Assembly (NCBI GenBank): GCA_002726335.1
Contig: PBSR01000042.1
Location: forward strand, 1-30,190
DNA from: Gemmatimonadaceae bacterium
GTDB taxonomy: Bacteria > Latescibacterota > UBA2968 > UBA8231
Length of the DNA stretch: 30,190 nt
Reading direction: 5' to 3'
Under the pieces are notes generated by a model, which saw nothing but the letters and a program-made list of their open reading frames with translations, did no database searches and was not told the origin of the DNA. This document shows positions 1-7,420 of the stretch, piece after piece (within the stretch, counting starts at the first letter, position 1; the number at the start of each line of letters is the position of its first letter). The translations under genes and the position numbers were made by a program.

Positions 1-1434
1 GGCCATGGGCCGGAACATCTTCCCCTCTATCCCCGAGAGCGTGAGTATGGGCACGTAGGCGCACATGATGATGAGCATGCCGAACAGGGCGGGCCGGTAG
101 ATCTCGACGGTGGCGTCGCGGACAATATCGACGCGCTCCTGTTCGGTCAGCTCGCGACCGAGTTCTTCGCGCCGCAGCGCCAGTCGGCGCACGCAGCTTT
201 CGACGATGATGACGGCGCCGTCGACGATGAGGCCGAAGTCGATGGCACCGAGGCTCATGAGGTTGGCCGATACATCGAACCAGGCCATCCCGGCCAGGGC
301 GGTGAGCATCGACAGCGGGATTGCCGCTGACACGATCAGGCCAGCGCGCAGTTGCAGCAGGAACAGAAAGAGTACACCGACGACGAGGATGCCCCCCTTC
401 ACGAGGTTGCCCGACGCCGTGTCGATCGTGCGTCCCACCAGGTCGCTGCGGTCGTAATAGGGGCGGATGTCGACGCCGTCGGGCATGGCCGCCTGCAACT
501 CCTGCAGGCGTGTCTCTACCCGCCGGGCGACATCGCGACTGTTGGCTCCCTTGAGCATCATGGCGATGCCCATCACCGTTTCGCCCCGGCCGTCGCGGGT
601 GGCGGCGCCCTGCCGGATCTGCGCGCCGAAGCCCACCTGTCCGAGGTGCCGCACGAGGACGGGACGGCCGTCGCGGGAGGCGACGACGGTGTTCTCCACG
701 TCCTGCAGGGATTCGATCAAGCCGACACCACGCAGCAGCCGCCGTTCGCCTCCTTCCTCGAGATAGGCGCCGCCGGCGTTGGCGTTGTTTTGTGCCAGCG
801 CTTCGAGCACCTGGTCGATGGTCAACTCGTGGGCGCGCAGGCGTTCGGGGTCGAGTTGCACCTCGTACTGCTTCTGCTGGCCGCCGTAGCTGTTGACCTC
901 GATGACGCCGGGCAAGGTGCGCAACTGTGGCTTGATGACCCAGTCGAGGAGGCTGCGCAACTCCATCGACGTCACGTCGGTGGCGACACTGCTGTCGGCC
1001 TCGAGGGTGAACTGGTAGACCTCGCCCAGTCCCGTGCTGATCGGCGCCAACTCGGGTTGCACCCCCGGGGGCAGCCCGTCGCGGACCACGAGCAGACGCT
1101 CGAGAACCAGCTGTCGTGCCCAATACAGGTCGACGTCTTCCTCGAATGTGACGGTCACCTGCGACAGGCCGAACTGCGAGATGGAGCGCATGTCCATCTT
1201 GCGCGGCACGCTGCTGAGTGCCACCTCGATCGGGAAGGTGACGTAGCGCTCCATCTCCTCGGCGGCGAAGCCGGGGGCGAGGCTGTTGACCTGCACCTGG
1301 TTCGTCGTGATGTCCGGCACGGCATCGACCGGCAGGTTCAACGCGGCGCGCACGCCGAAGAGGGCCGCCGTGGCCGTGAGGAGCACCACGAGTCCGCGGC
1401 GCCGGATGCTGATGTCGACGATTCGTTCGATCAC
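1..1434 (-). CDS. czcA: CzcA/CusA-type heavy-metal RND efflux pump, N-terminal 478 aa (cut by window edge)
   Basis: This is the inner-membrane proton-driven pump of a tripartite metal-efflux system. The visible part holds TM1 near residues 12-30, followed by the family hallmark LPVDAVPDITTNQVQV, then the first periplasmic porter segment. TM2-TM4 follow near residues 335-420. TM4 carries DFGLIVDGAVIIVE, close to the HME-family signature DFG-x3-DGA-x-x-VEN that is linked to divalent cations (Zn/Co/Cd/Ni) rather than the CusA Cu/Ag type; the final Asn is Ser here. The start is GTG, preceded by a GAGGGGGG Shine-Dalgarno stretch and lying 10 nt after the membrane-fusion gene. Full-length relatives are about 1030 aa, so the C-terminal half lies outside the window. 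Family assignment is firm; metal specificity is inferred. Confidence 0.95.
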   Translation of the reverse strand, partial: MIERIVDISIRRRGLVVLLTATAALFGVRAALNLPVDAVPDITTNQVQVNSLAPGFAAEEMERYVTFPIEVALSSVPRKMDMRSISQFGLSQVTVTFEEDVDLYWARQLVLERLLVVRDGLPPGVQPELAPISTGLGEVYQFTLEADSSVATDVTSMELRSLLDWVIKPQLRTLPGVIEVNSYGGQQKQYEVQLDPERLRAHELTIDQVLEALAQNNANAGGAYLEEGGERRLLRGVGLIESLQDVENTVVASRDGRPVLVRHLGQVGFGAQIRQGAATRDGRGETVMGIAMMLKGANSRDVARRVETRLQELQAAMPDGVDIRPYYDRSDLVGRTIDTASGNLVKGGILVVGVLFLFLLQLRAGLIVSAAIPLSMLTALAGMAWFDVSANLMSLGAIDFGLIVDGAVIIVESCVRRLALRREELGRELTEQERVDIVRDATVEIYRPALFGMLIIMCAYVPILTLSGIEGKMFRPMA

Positions 1435-1444
1435 AGCGCCCCCC

Positions 1445-2635
1445 TCAGTGGTGGTGGCCGCCGACATCGGCGGTCTGGAAGGCGGCCTTCACGTGCACGG
1501 CGCCTTCGGTGACGAGCTGCTCGCCGGCGTCCAGGCCGTGCAGTACTTCGACGCGGTCGCCGCCGCGGCGGCCCAGATCGACCTGGCGCGGTCGCAGGCC
1601 GTCGCCGTCGACGACGAAGACGTGGTCCTCGCCCTCGATGTCGTGCACCGCCGATGCCGGGACGCTGACCTGTGCCTCGGCAGTGTCCACCGCGATCCAG
1701 GCGGTCACCGGGAGACCGGGACGCCAGCGACCGTCGTTGGCCAGCGCCAGACGGACGACGGCTGTGCGGGTGTCCACGTCGATGACGGGGGCCACGTAGA
1801 CAATCAGGCTGTGGGCTTCGGACGCCTGGGCTATCGCGGCGCCGTCACCGATGGCCTGCACGCGCGCCGGTTGCCCTGGGCGCAGCCGTGACAGATCCTG
1901 CACGTGTGCCGCCAGGTCGACCCAGACCGTGTCGAGGTCGGCGACCAGGAAGGCGGGCTCGGCGACGGACAACATCTCTCCGAGGGTGGCGTGCCGGTCG
2001 ATGACGGTGCCGGAGATCGGCGCCGTCAGGTGGTAGTGGGAGATGTCGAAGCCGTCGTGGTGCAGGTGCGGGCCGTCGCGGCCATCGGTTGCCACCCCGA
2101 GGGCCTGCAGCATCTGCTCGGCGGCGCGCCGTGCGATGCGCGCCTCGGCCAGTTCCTGACGGGCCGCTAAGAAGTCGCGTTCCGACGAGATCTCCTCGGC
2201 GCGCAGGTCTCGCTCGCGAGCGTGGGTCGCTTCGGCCAGCGTCTCGCGCTCGCGGGCCGACAGCAGGAGCGCCCGGGCTTCGGCCAGGTCGCGACTGTCG
2301 AGGATGGCCAGCACGTCGCCGGCCTCGACGCGATCGCCGAAGGAACGCTCCACAGAAGCGACGACACCGGCGACGCGCGAGGTGACGTGGGCGGTTCGAT
2401 CCAGGTTGAGGGTTGCCTCGCCGAAGAGCCGCAACTCGACAGCGACGCGGCCCGGTGCGGCGACACCGGTAACGATGCCGAGGGCCTGCTGCTGCCGGGC
2501 TGAGAAATGCACGACCTCGAGTGGCTCCTCGTGTTCGTCATGGTCGTCGTGGACCTCCTCGGACAAAGTGGGGCCGGCCAGCGCCAGCGCGGCCGCGATC
2601 AGGGCCATGGGCGTGCGGATCGAGAAGCGTTTCAT
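1445..2635 (-). CDS. czcB: CzcB/CusB-type periplasmic membrane-fusion protein, His-rich
   Basis: This adaptor links the RND pump to the outer-membrane channel. The 396-aa product has a signal peptide (residues 1-25), then a short His/Asp/Glu cluster (VHDDHDEHEEP) typical of metal-type adaptors. Next come the first half of the lipoyl domain (GVVASVERSFGDRVEAGDVL), an alpha-helical hairpin, the second lipoyl half (YHLTAPISGTVIDRH) and beta-barrel and membrane-proximal domains. Another His cluster (PHLHHDG) lies in the hairpin region and the protein ends GGHHH, both plausible metal contacts. Its ATG overlaps the stop of the upstream outer-membrane gene by 4 nt (ATGA), so the two are probably translationally coupled. 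Confidence 0.93.
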   Translation of the reverse strand: MKRFSIRTPMALIAAALALAGPTLSEEVHDDHDEHEEPLEVVHFSARQQQALGIVTGVAAPGRVAVELRLFGEATLNLDRTAHVTSRVAGVVASVERSFGDRVEAGDVLAILDSRDLAEARALLLSARERETLAEATHARERDLRAEEISSERDFLAARQELAEARIARRAAEQMLQALGVATDGRDGPHLHHDGFDISHYHLTAPISGTVIDRHATLGEMLSVAEPAFLVADLDTVWVDLAAHVQDLSRLRPGQPARVQAIGDGAAIAQASEAHSLIVYVAPVIDVDTRTAVVRLALANDGRWRPGLPVTAWIAVDTAEAQVSVPASAVHDIEGEDHVFVVDGDGLRPRQVDLGRRGGDRVEVLHGLDAGEQLVTEGAVHVKAAFQTADVGGHHH

Positions 2636-3909
2636 CGGTCCGATCCTCCGTCGGGGTCGAAAGGGCCGCCGACGGCGCGGACTAGAGCATGCCGGGCGAC
2701 TTCGTGTCTGTGAATGGCCCGCACATGATCCATGCGTACCTCGGTGAGCGTGCGCTGCGCGTCGATGACGTCGACCTGTGGCGCCTGCCCCTGCTCCCAG
2801 CTGCGACGGGCCGCTTCGTACGCCGCCCCGGCTTCGCGCAGAAGCCCGTCGGCGAACAGCGCGAGGGTGCGGTGCGTCCGGGTGTAGTCACGGTAGGCGG
2901 TGTTCACTGCGAGCCTCGCCTGACGGCGCAGCTCGATCAGGTCGTTCTCGAGCTGGCGGGATCGGGCCCGAGCGACGGTGATGGCGCTGCGCTGCTGGCG
3001 CGCCGCCCACAGCGGTACCTCCACCGTGGCTTCCAGTCGCCACGTCGTCGGCGCGCCGGGTGCGTCGATGTCGTGACGGAATACTCCCAGGTCGACGGCA
3101 GGCAGCACGCCGACACGGGCGGCGCGAGTCGCCAGCTGGGCCGCCTGTTGATGGAGCACGGCGGCGACGATGTCGGGTCGTTGCGCCAGAGCGCGGTCAC
3201 GCAGAGCGGTCTCACTCCGTTCCAGGTGGTGCACCTCGAGCCTGTCGCTCAGCTCCACGTCGGCATCGAGAGGCAGATCGAGGAGGGTGTTGAGTCGCGC
3301 CCGGGCGGCCGCCAGCCCGTCCTGCCCGTCGGCGACGCGGAGGTTGGCGCGGCCGGCTTCCACCTCGGCACGCAGGGAAGCGAGCATGGGCGCTCCGCCG
3401 ACATCACGGCGGCGGCGCGCCATATGGGCCAGATCTTCGGCCTGTGTCAGGTCGTTGCGCGCCAGGGCCAACAGGTGTTCGGCAAGCAGGACGTCGAGAT
3501 AGGCGGTGGCGGTTTCCAGCGTGACATCGAGCCGGGCCCTGTCGACGTGTTCGAGATGCACCGCGTCGGCCGTCGAGCGGCCGGCGGCGCGTTCGTGGAA
3601 CCAGGACAGGGGCATCGCCAGTCGCTGGGTCAGGCCGATGCTGCGCTCCTCGTGGCTGCTGAGGTCAAAGGCGGACATCATGCCTTCGAACTCGAGCTCC
3701 AGCTCGGGATCGGCTGGCCCCAGTCGCGCTTGCGTCTCGGCGGTGACAACGCGCCAGCGAGCGGTGGCCGACTGGATGCGGGGGGCGACGGACACGGCCT
3801 GCGCGACGGCATGGTCGAGAGACAGCGGCGGTGTCACCGATGCGGACGAGGCCGAGAGCATCATCAACACGGCAATCAGGGCAGGCAATGGACCTGCATT
3901 GGGGTACAT
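2632..3909 (-). CDS. czcC: CzcC/TolC-family outer-membrane efflux channel
   Basis: This is the outer-membrane duct of the tripartite exporter. The 425-aa product has a signal peptide ending near residue 24 (LMMLSASSASV). It then shows the two-fold repeated, Ala/Arg/Leu-rich helical architecture of the OEP family: the first repeat begins at SLDHAVAQAVSVAPRIQSA and the second includes DRALAQRPDIVAAVLHQQAA. The ATG has an AGGAG 10 nt upstream. It is the first gene of the outer-membrane factor, adaptor, pump set and overlaps the adaptor gene by 4 nt. A 145-nt gap separates it from the small Cys-rich gene on the same strand, so that gene may be the true operon leader. Confidence 0.92.
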   Translation of the reverse strand: MYPNAGPLPALIAVLMMLSASSASVTPPLSLDHAVAQAVSVAPRIQSATARWRVVTAETQARLGPADPELELEFEGMMSAFDLSSHEERSIGLTQRLAMPLSWFHERAAGRSTADAVHLEHVDRARLDVTLETATAYLDVLLAEHLLALARNDLTQAEDLAHMARRRRDVGGAPMLASLRAEVEAGRANLRVADGQDGLAAARARLNTLLDLPLDADVELSDRLEVHHLERSETALRDRALAQRPDIVAAVLHQQAAQLATRAARVGVLPAVDLGVFRHDIDAPGAPTTWRLEATVEVPLWAARQQRSAITVARARSRQLENDLIELRRQARLAVNTAYRDYTRTHRTLALFADGLLREAGAAYEAARRSWEQGQAPQVDVIDAQRTLTEVRMDHVRAIHRHEVARHALVRAVGGPFDPDGGSDR

Positions 3910-4054
3910 GATCGGGCACTCCTGGCGCGGATGAGCGGATCACGCCTGCCGTCGTCGCAGCCGTGGCTGCAACGCGAGACGTGTACGGAATCGCAGTCTC
4001 TCCCGACCTGCCTCAGCGGCTAAGTGGGCGCGACCGGGTAACGCTCGGAGTGCT

Positions 4055-4456
4055 TCAGATCAGCAGGATGGGACTGTGCACGAGGTGCGGGTGGCGCGCC
4101 TCGTGGAGGCAGGCTTGGCGCCGTGTGATGGCCGGGCGACGATCCGCACGGGGATCTGCCGGCAGCAGGGAGACTGTGAGTCTGGGTGCGTCGGGGCCGG
4201 TCTCGCTACGCGCGGCATCCTCGGTGAGGGAGGCGTCGTCGCAGGGGCCGCAGCCGTCGAGACCATGAAGCTCGTCTGCCGATGCTGTGGCGACAGGGCA
4301 GTCGCACCCGTTCAGGCTCGCCGCTTCGACGACGAGGCTCCCGTCGGACTCGGCGCAGAGTACGTAGCCGGCATGTCCGAAGAAGCAGGCGACGACGTAC
4401 GCTGTCAGCCCGATGGAAGCGAGGGCACTGAACAGGGATCGGCGAGTGCGAATCAT
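4055..4456 (-). CDS. Small Cys-rich exported/membrane protein leading the metal-efflux operon
   Basis: This 133-aa protein has an N-terminal hydrophobic segment (SALASIGLTAYVVACFFGHA), followed by a VLCAESDGSLVVEAA stretch and two Cys clusters (GCDCP and CGPC). It ends in a hydrophobic HSPILLI tail. Small proteins with an LC-x-DG-x-x-x-(I/V)E segment, paired cysteines and a hydrophobic C-terminus are often seen directly upstream of czcCBA-type operons, where they are usually hypothetical. I infer a metal-binding or metal-sensing accessory role in the periplasm. The start lacks a clear Shine-Dalgarno sequence, so it is uncertain. No catalytic domain is recognisable. Confidence 0.7.
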   Translation of the reverse strand: MIRTRRSLFSALASIGLTAYVVACFFGHAGYVLCAESDGSLVVEAASLNGCDCPVATASADELHGLDGCGPCDDASLTEDAARSETGPDAPRLTVSLLPADPRADRRPAITRRQACLHEARHPHLVHSPILLI

Positions 4457-4532
4457 GCGACGAACATACGTTGGCAGCCGAAACAGGCAAACGGATGCCC
4501 GCGGTGTCGGTTCAGGCTGCCAGGATTTTCTT

Positions 4533-4547
4533 CGGACGTTTCGTCCG
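4533..4547. promoter_or_regulatory. Perfect 15-bp dyad in the divergent efflux/sigma intergenic region
   Basis: The site reads CGGACG-TTT-CGTCCG, a perfect 6-bp inverted repeat around a 3-nt centre. It lies between the divergent Cys-rich gene and sigma gene, centred about 19 nt upstream of a TATACT hexamer (4559-4564). The placement suits an operator, but the DNA is GC-rich and a chance dyad is possible. Confidence 0.3.
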
Positions 4548-4600
4548 CTCGACCCGACTATACTTCTGCCACCGAATCCTGACCCCGCGGGAGCGTCACC

Positions 4601-5881
4601 ATCTCAGAGCCGTCGACACACATCGAAGACGATCAGCTGGTTCGGGCTGTTCTGGCGGGTGACCGTTCCGCCTTCGCAGCTCTCGTCGAACGGCACCAGA
4701 ACGCAGTCTTTGGGCTGCTGTGCAGTCGGGTCGCCGATCGCAGTGTCGTGGAGGATCTGGCTCAGGAGGCCCTGCTCAAGGCCTACACCGATCTGGGTGC
4801 GCTGCGCGAGGGGTCGCGTTTCCGCGCCTGGTTGATCGGCATCACGCGCAACGTCGTCGCTGACTGGGGGCGACGGGACCAGTCTCAGATCCGCCTCGCG
4901 GAGCAGGTCGAGAGGGAGAGTGTTGTCGAGGCGAGGCCGTCGACGCCGGAAGACGACCTCGAGCGTCGTGAGGTCGCCGAAGCGGTTTGGGCTGCGATCG
5001 AGCAACTCCCCGACAGCAGCCGCGAAGCAGTTCTACTGCACTACATCGGGGGATTGACTGACCGTGAGATCGCCGACACGGCCGGTATTTCCGCCAGTGC
5101 CGTACGCAGTCGCCTGCACTATGCCCGCCAGCGTCTGCGGGATCTCATGCTGCCTGTCGCCGAAGAGGTCCTCGTGCGACAGCGGCGGACACGACGCTTC
5201 ACCGGCGCGATCATGGCGGCTCTGCCGCTGGCGATCCCGCGCAAGGCCGCGGCATCCATTCTCTTCGGACTCACCGCAAAGGAGCTGTTCGTGACGGCTA
5301 CCGGAATCATCACCATCGTGGGCCTGCTGGGGATTCTCTGGTCTCGCCAGGAGTCCGACGCGCAGGAAATCGTACAGACCACACCACGAGTCCTGCGTCT
5401 GGCCACCGCTGAGCAGCGTGCTGCTGTACAGAGCGCTCTTGCTGAGGAAGGCGACACACCCGAACAAGGAGGAAGACACGTGAAGCTCGACATGCGGGCC
5501 GAGAAACTGTTCCCCGGATCCCTGAATGGCTGCCTGCGGCCGGCATTGCGTGCCGTCGGCATCGATTGGTCGCCGGATTTCCTGCGTGGCTATCTGGGCC
5601 GTGCCTTCGCTTTCTCCATGCGGCCGGATGGCGGCCACCTGGAGCACACCGACATCTTCGACTGGTCCTATTTCTGGGAGATGCTCGAAGCCCTGGACCT
5701 CCAGATGATCGACGCCGAGCGAAAGGGGGAGAGGGCGGTCTCCGAAGAGGAGTACGCGCAGGTGCAGAGGCGGGCATGGGACGCGGTCCGCAAGTCGATC
5801 GACGAAGGTCGACCGGCCATCTCCTGGCAGATGTACGACGCTTGGCCGCCAGGTCGAGAAAGGTCTCGTGCGTATACGTGA
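4601..5881 (+). CDS. ECF-like sigma factor fused to a TM segment and a truncated BtrH/C39-like domain; no canonical start codon
   Basis: This is a sigma-70-family initiation factor. Region 2 reads IEDDQLVRAVLAGDRSAFAA, then VVEDLAQEALLKAYTDL and FRAWLIGITRNVVADW. Region 4 follows (IEQLPDSSREAVLLHYIGG, then LTDREIADTAGISASAVRSR). Next comes a hydrophobic segment (VTATGIITIVGLLGILW), then about 150 residues including NGCLRPALRAVGIDW, YLGRAFAFSM and WDAVRKSIDEGRPAISW. These resemble the N-terminal part of BtrH/C39-like cysteine-fold proteins, with Cys as candidate nucleophile; this is judged by eye. The frame is open from 4583, but no ATG, GTG or TTG lies between 4583 and GTG 4748, which would delete most of region 2. 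ATC 4601 has GGGAG 7 nt upstream and is used as a tentative start. The last residues after about 5842 are unlikely to be native. Confidence 0.72.
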   Translation: MSEPSTHIEDDQLVRAVLAGDRSAFAALVERHQNAVFGLLCSRVADRSVVEDLAQEALLKAYTDLGALREGSRFRAWLIGITRNVVADWGRRDQSQIRLAEQVERESVVEARPSTPEDDLERREVAEAVWAAIEQLPDSSREAVLLHYIGGLTDREIADTAGISASAVRSRLHYARQRLRDLMLPVAEEVLVRQRRTRRFTGAIMAALPLAIPRKAAASILFGLTAKELFVTATGIITIVGLLGILWSRQESDAQEIVQTTPRVLRLATAEQRAAVQSALAEEGDTPEQGGRHVKLDMRAEKLFPGSLNGCLRPALRAVGIDWSPDFLRGYLGRAFAFSMRPDGGHLEHTDIFDWSYFWEMLEALDLQMIDAERKGERAVSEEEYAQVQRRAWDAVRKSIDEGRPAISWQMYDAWPPGRERSRAYT

Positions 5882-6404
5882 ACGAATGGTAGACGGTCAG
5901 CCGCAGCAGCGACTCTCGAGAGTAGGCGCGAAAGCTGCACGAGACATCGTGGTAGCTGTGGCCCGTCATTCGGCTGACGAGCTTGGCAACCCGCCGATTG
6001 CCCCACTTCTTCACCCTCGGCATCTCGGGGATCAGCTTCGGGTCCATGAAGCGGCTCGCCGTGCAGACGAGTGCGGCGCCACTGAGGATCGGAGCGATGA
6101 GCTGGGGGATGTGGTCGGCGTTGAACTGGCCGTCCGCGTCGATGGTCACCAGCAGATCGGCACGGACCTCGAGGGCGTGGCGAACGAGGCTCTGGAATGC
6201 AACCCCGACACCGGAGTTGCGGGCGTGCCTTACGACTGTTGCCCCGGCCGCTTGTGCCAGAGACCCGGTGTCGTCATCCGAGCCGTCGTCGTCGACGACG
6301 AGGTCAATGGAGTCGACACCGCCGACTTCCTTCGGCATACGCGCGATGACGTTGGCAATGGTGGCGGCCTCGTTGTAGGCAGGAATGCCGACCAGCAGAT
6401 GCAT
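5310..6404 (-). CDS. Family-2 glycosyltransferase (polyprenyl-phosphate sugar synthase-like), 3' part replaced
   Basis: A GT2 enzyme of the DPM1-like type transfers a nucleotide sugar to a lipid-phosphate carrier at the cytoplasmic membrane. The N-terminus MHLLVGIPAYNEAATIANV, the nucleotide-site motif VVDDDGSDDDT, the metal motif TIDADGQFNADHI and the YHDVSCSFRAYS segment are all intact. The ATG at 6404 has GGGAG 4-5 nt upstream; 15 further upstream codons have no family resemblance. After HETFLDLAAK (about position 5841) the frame runs on to 5310 as Arg/Pro-rich sequence antisense to the sigma-factor gene. Only 5841-6404 therefore looks like genuine glycosyltransferase, roughly 188 aa against 230-330 aa for relatives. 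Truncation, deletion or a chimeric join explains this. Confidence 0.75.
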   Translation of the reverse strand: MHLLVGIPAYNEAATIANVIARMPKEVGGVDSIDLVVDDDGSDDDTGSLAQAAGATVVRHARNSGVGVAFQSLVRHALEVRADLLVTIDADGQFNADHIPQLIAPILSGAALVCTASRFMDPKLIPEMPRVKKWGNRRVAKLVSRMTGHSYHDVSCSFRAYSRESLLRLTVYHSFTYTHETFLDLAAKRRTSARRWPVDLRRSTCGPRPMPASAPARTPLRRPPSPPFARRRSSGGPGLRASPRNRTSRRCRCAPGGRHPAAWRKRRHGPDSHAGNPATNRCRRHAMPAAGSHSGIRGTVSRPACRASRVFLLVRVCRLPQQERSVQQHAAQRWPDAGLVVWSVRFPARRTPGETRESPAGPRW

Positions 6405-6802
6405 AGGTCTCCCAATATGGCGATGCTCGAGGACGGTGCGGACACCCAATCTACGGAGATGCCGTGTTCAAGCTACAGCTCTTTTATGAGGCTGACACGC
6501 TCGATCTCTTCGATGCTGCGGGGCCACCCACAGGTTGAAGACCTCGCAGAACCTTGCACCGGGTGAGAAGAACCCCTCGACCCAGAGCATGAAGTCCAGG
6601 TCATCGGATGCCGCTCTATCGATTCTGATCATGTCGCCACGATATCAGATGGCATGAACAGTGGCAATGGCAATGCGGGACGGGGCCATGTCACACCTTC
6701 AGCCGTTCGCGACGCCGCCTCAGTTGATCTATCCTATCGTCAGGACAATGAACCGTGCCGCTGCCGATCAACACGGAACAATACGAGAATGGAGTCGAGA
6801 TC
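6405..6802. other. 398-bp gap with little coding potential
   Basis: Apart from the minus-strand fragment at 6468-6632, no convincing gene is visible. The segment 6721-6750 is locally AT-richer (TTGATCTATCCTATCG) and could hold the promoter of the downstream lipoprotein gene. Just before that gene, GGAG lies 8 nt upstream of ATG 6803. No repeat or hairpin stands out. Confidence 0.4.
6468..6632 (-). pseudogene. Possible short gene fragment upstream of the glycosyltransferase
   Basis: This is a 54-codon minus-strand frame beginning MIRIDRAASDDLDFMLWVEG and continuing FFSPGARFCEVFNLWVAPQ. The amino-acid composition looks protein-like, unlike the surrounding DNA. After WVAPQ the frame becomes Arg/His-rich, whereas a shifted frame reads IEEIERVSLIKEL followed by a stop. 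That pattern fits a small gene or decayed remnant with a frameshift near 6520. An in-frame stop lies just upstream of the ATG, and no good ribosome site is present. I do not recognise a family. Confidence 0.25.
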
Positions 6803-7363
6803 ATGCTGAAGGCCCTGAGTCCCAAGTCGCAACTGTGGACGTGTCTCGGGCTTCTTTTTGTCGTGGCCGCCTGTGGCGATCCGGAAGAAGAGGCCTGGCA
6901 GAGCGCGAAGATGAAACGGAGTGCCGAGGGGTATGAACAGTTCCTGGAGGAATACCCGGAAGGTGTCTTCGCCGGTCAGGCTCGTGAAGCGATGGAAGAG
7001 GTGCGCTTCAAGCAGGTGCAGAAGGACAACACTCTGGCAGCCGTAGAGGAGTTCCTGGCGCAGCACCCGGATGGCCTGCATGCCGAGGAGGTCCGCAAGA
7101 CCCAGGAACTGCTGCACTGGGTGAAAGCACAGCGCGCCAAATCGCTGGCTGCTTTCGAGGCGTTTCTGAAACTGTATCCGGAGACCCGATTCGCCGATGA
7201 GGCCCAGGTCAAGATGGCCCCCTACGCCCTGGCCGAGCTCATGGGCAGCACCGATATCAAGGCGTACGAGGATTTCCTGCAGCGGTTTCCTGAAGGACCG
7301 GCGGCGGACAGCGCCCGGAAGGTTCTGGCGGAGCTGAAGTCCAGCTCGAAGGCTGCGCAGTAG
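6803..7363 (+). CDS. Lipoprotein with four TPR/TolA-trimer-like 'YExFLxxYP' repeats
   Basis: The 186-aa product has a type-II signal peptide (LWTCLGLLFVVAAC) with Cys24 as the lipidation site, followed by GDPEEE. It then carries about four 38-40-residue helical repeats. Each has a core of the form A-(Y/F)-E-x-F-L-x-x-(Y/F/H)-P-(E/D)-(G/T) followed by Ala-rich helices: YEQFLEEYPEGVFAGQA, VEEFLAQHPDGLHAEE, FEAFLKLYPETRFADEA and YEDFLQRFPEGPAADSA. This resembles the outer-membrane lipoprotein/TPR families that act as scaffolds in envelope assembly. An earlier GTG at 6755 would mask the lipobox behind 16 extra residues, so ATG 6803 with its GGAG is preferred. The exact role is unknown. Confidence 0.8.
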   Translation: MLKALSPKSQLWTCLGLLFVVAACGDPEEEAWQSAKMKRSAEGYEQFLEEYPEGVFAGQAREAMEEVRFKQVQKDNTLAAVEEFLAQHPDGLHAEEVRKTQELLHWVKAQRAKSLAAFEAFLKLYPETRFADEAQVKMAPYALAELMGSTDIKAYEDFLQRFPEGPAADSARKVLAELKSSSKAAQ

Positions 7364-7420
7364 ATCAGTCCACCGGAGACGCCCTGCTGTCTGGCACATC
7401 CCGACAGGTGGCGCAGCGCA

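Noticed and set aside
352..1512. 386-codon plus-strand frame
   Set aside because: It is antisense to the RND pump, which shows conserved motifs throughout; composition is shadow-like (His/Asp/Arg-rich).
2689..4023. 444-codon plus-strand frame
   Set aside because: It is antisense to the TolC-family gene and shows no domain or signal.
5033..5647. 204-codon minus-strand frame opposite the sigma factor
   Set aside because: It is a shadow of the sigma-fusion frame and lacks homology.
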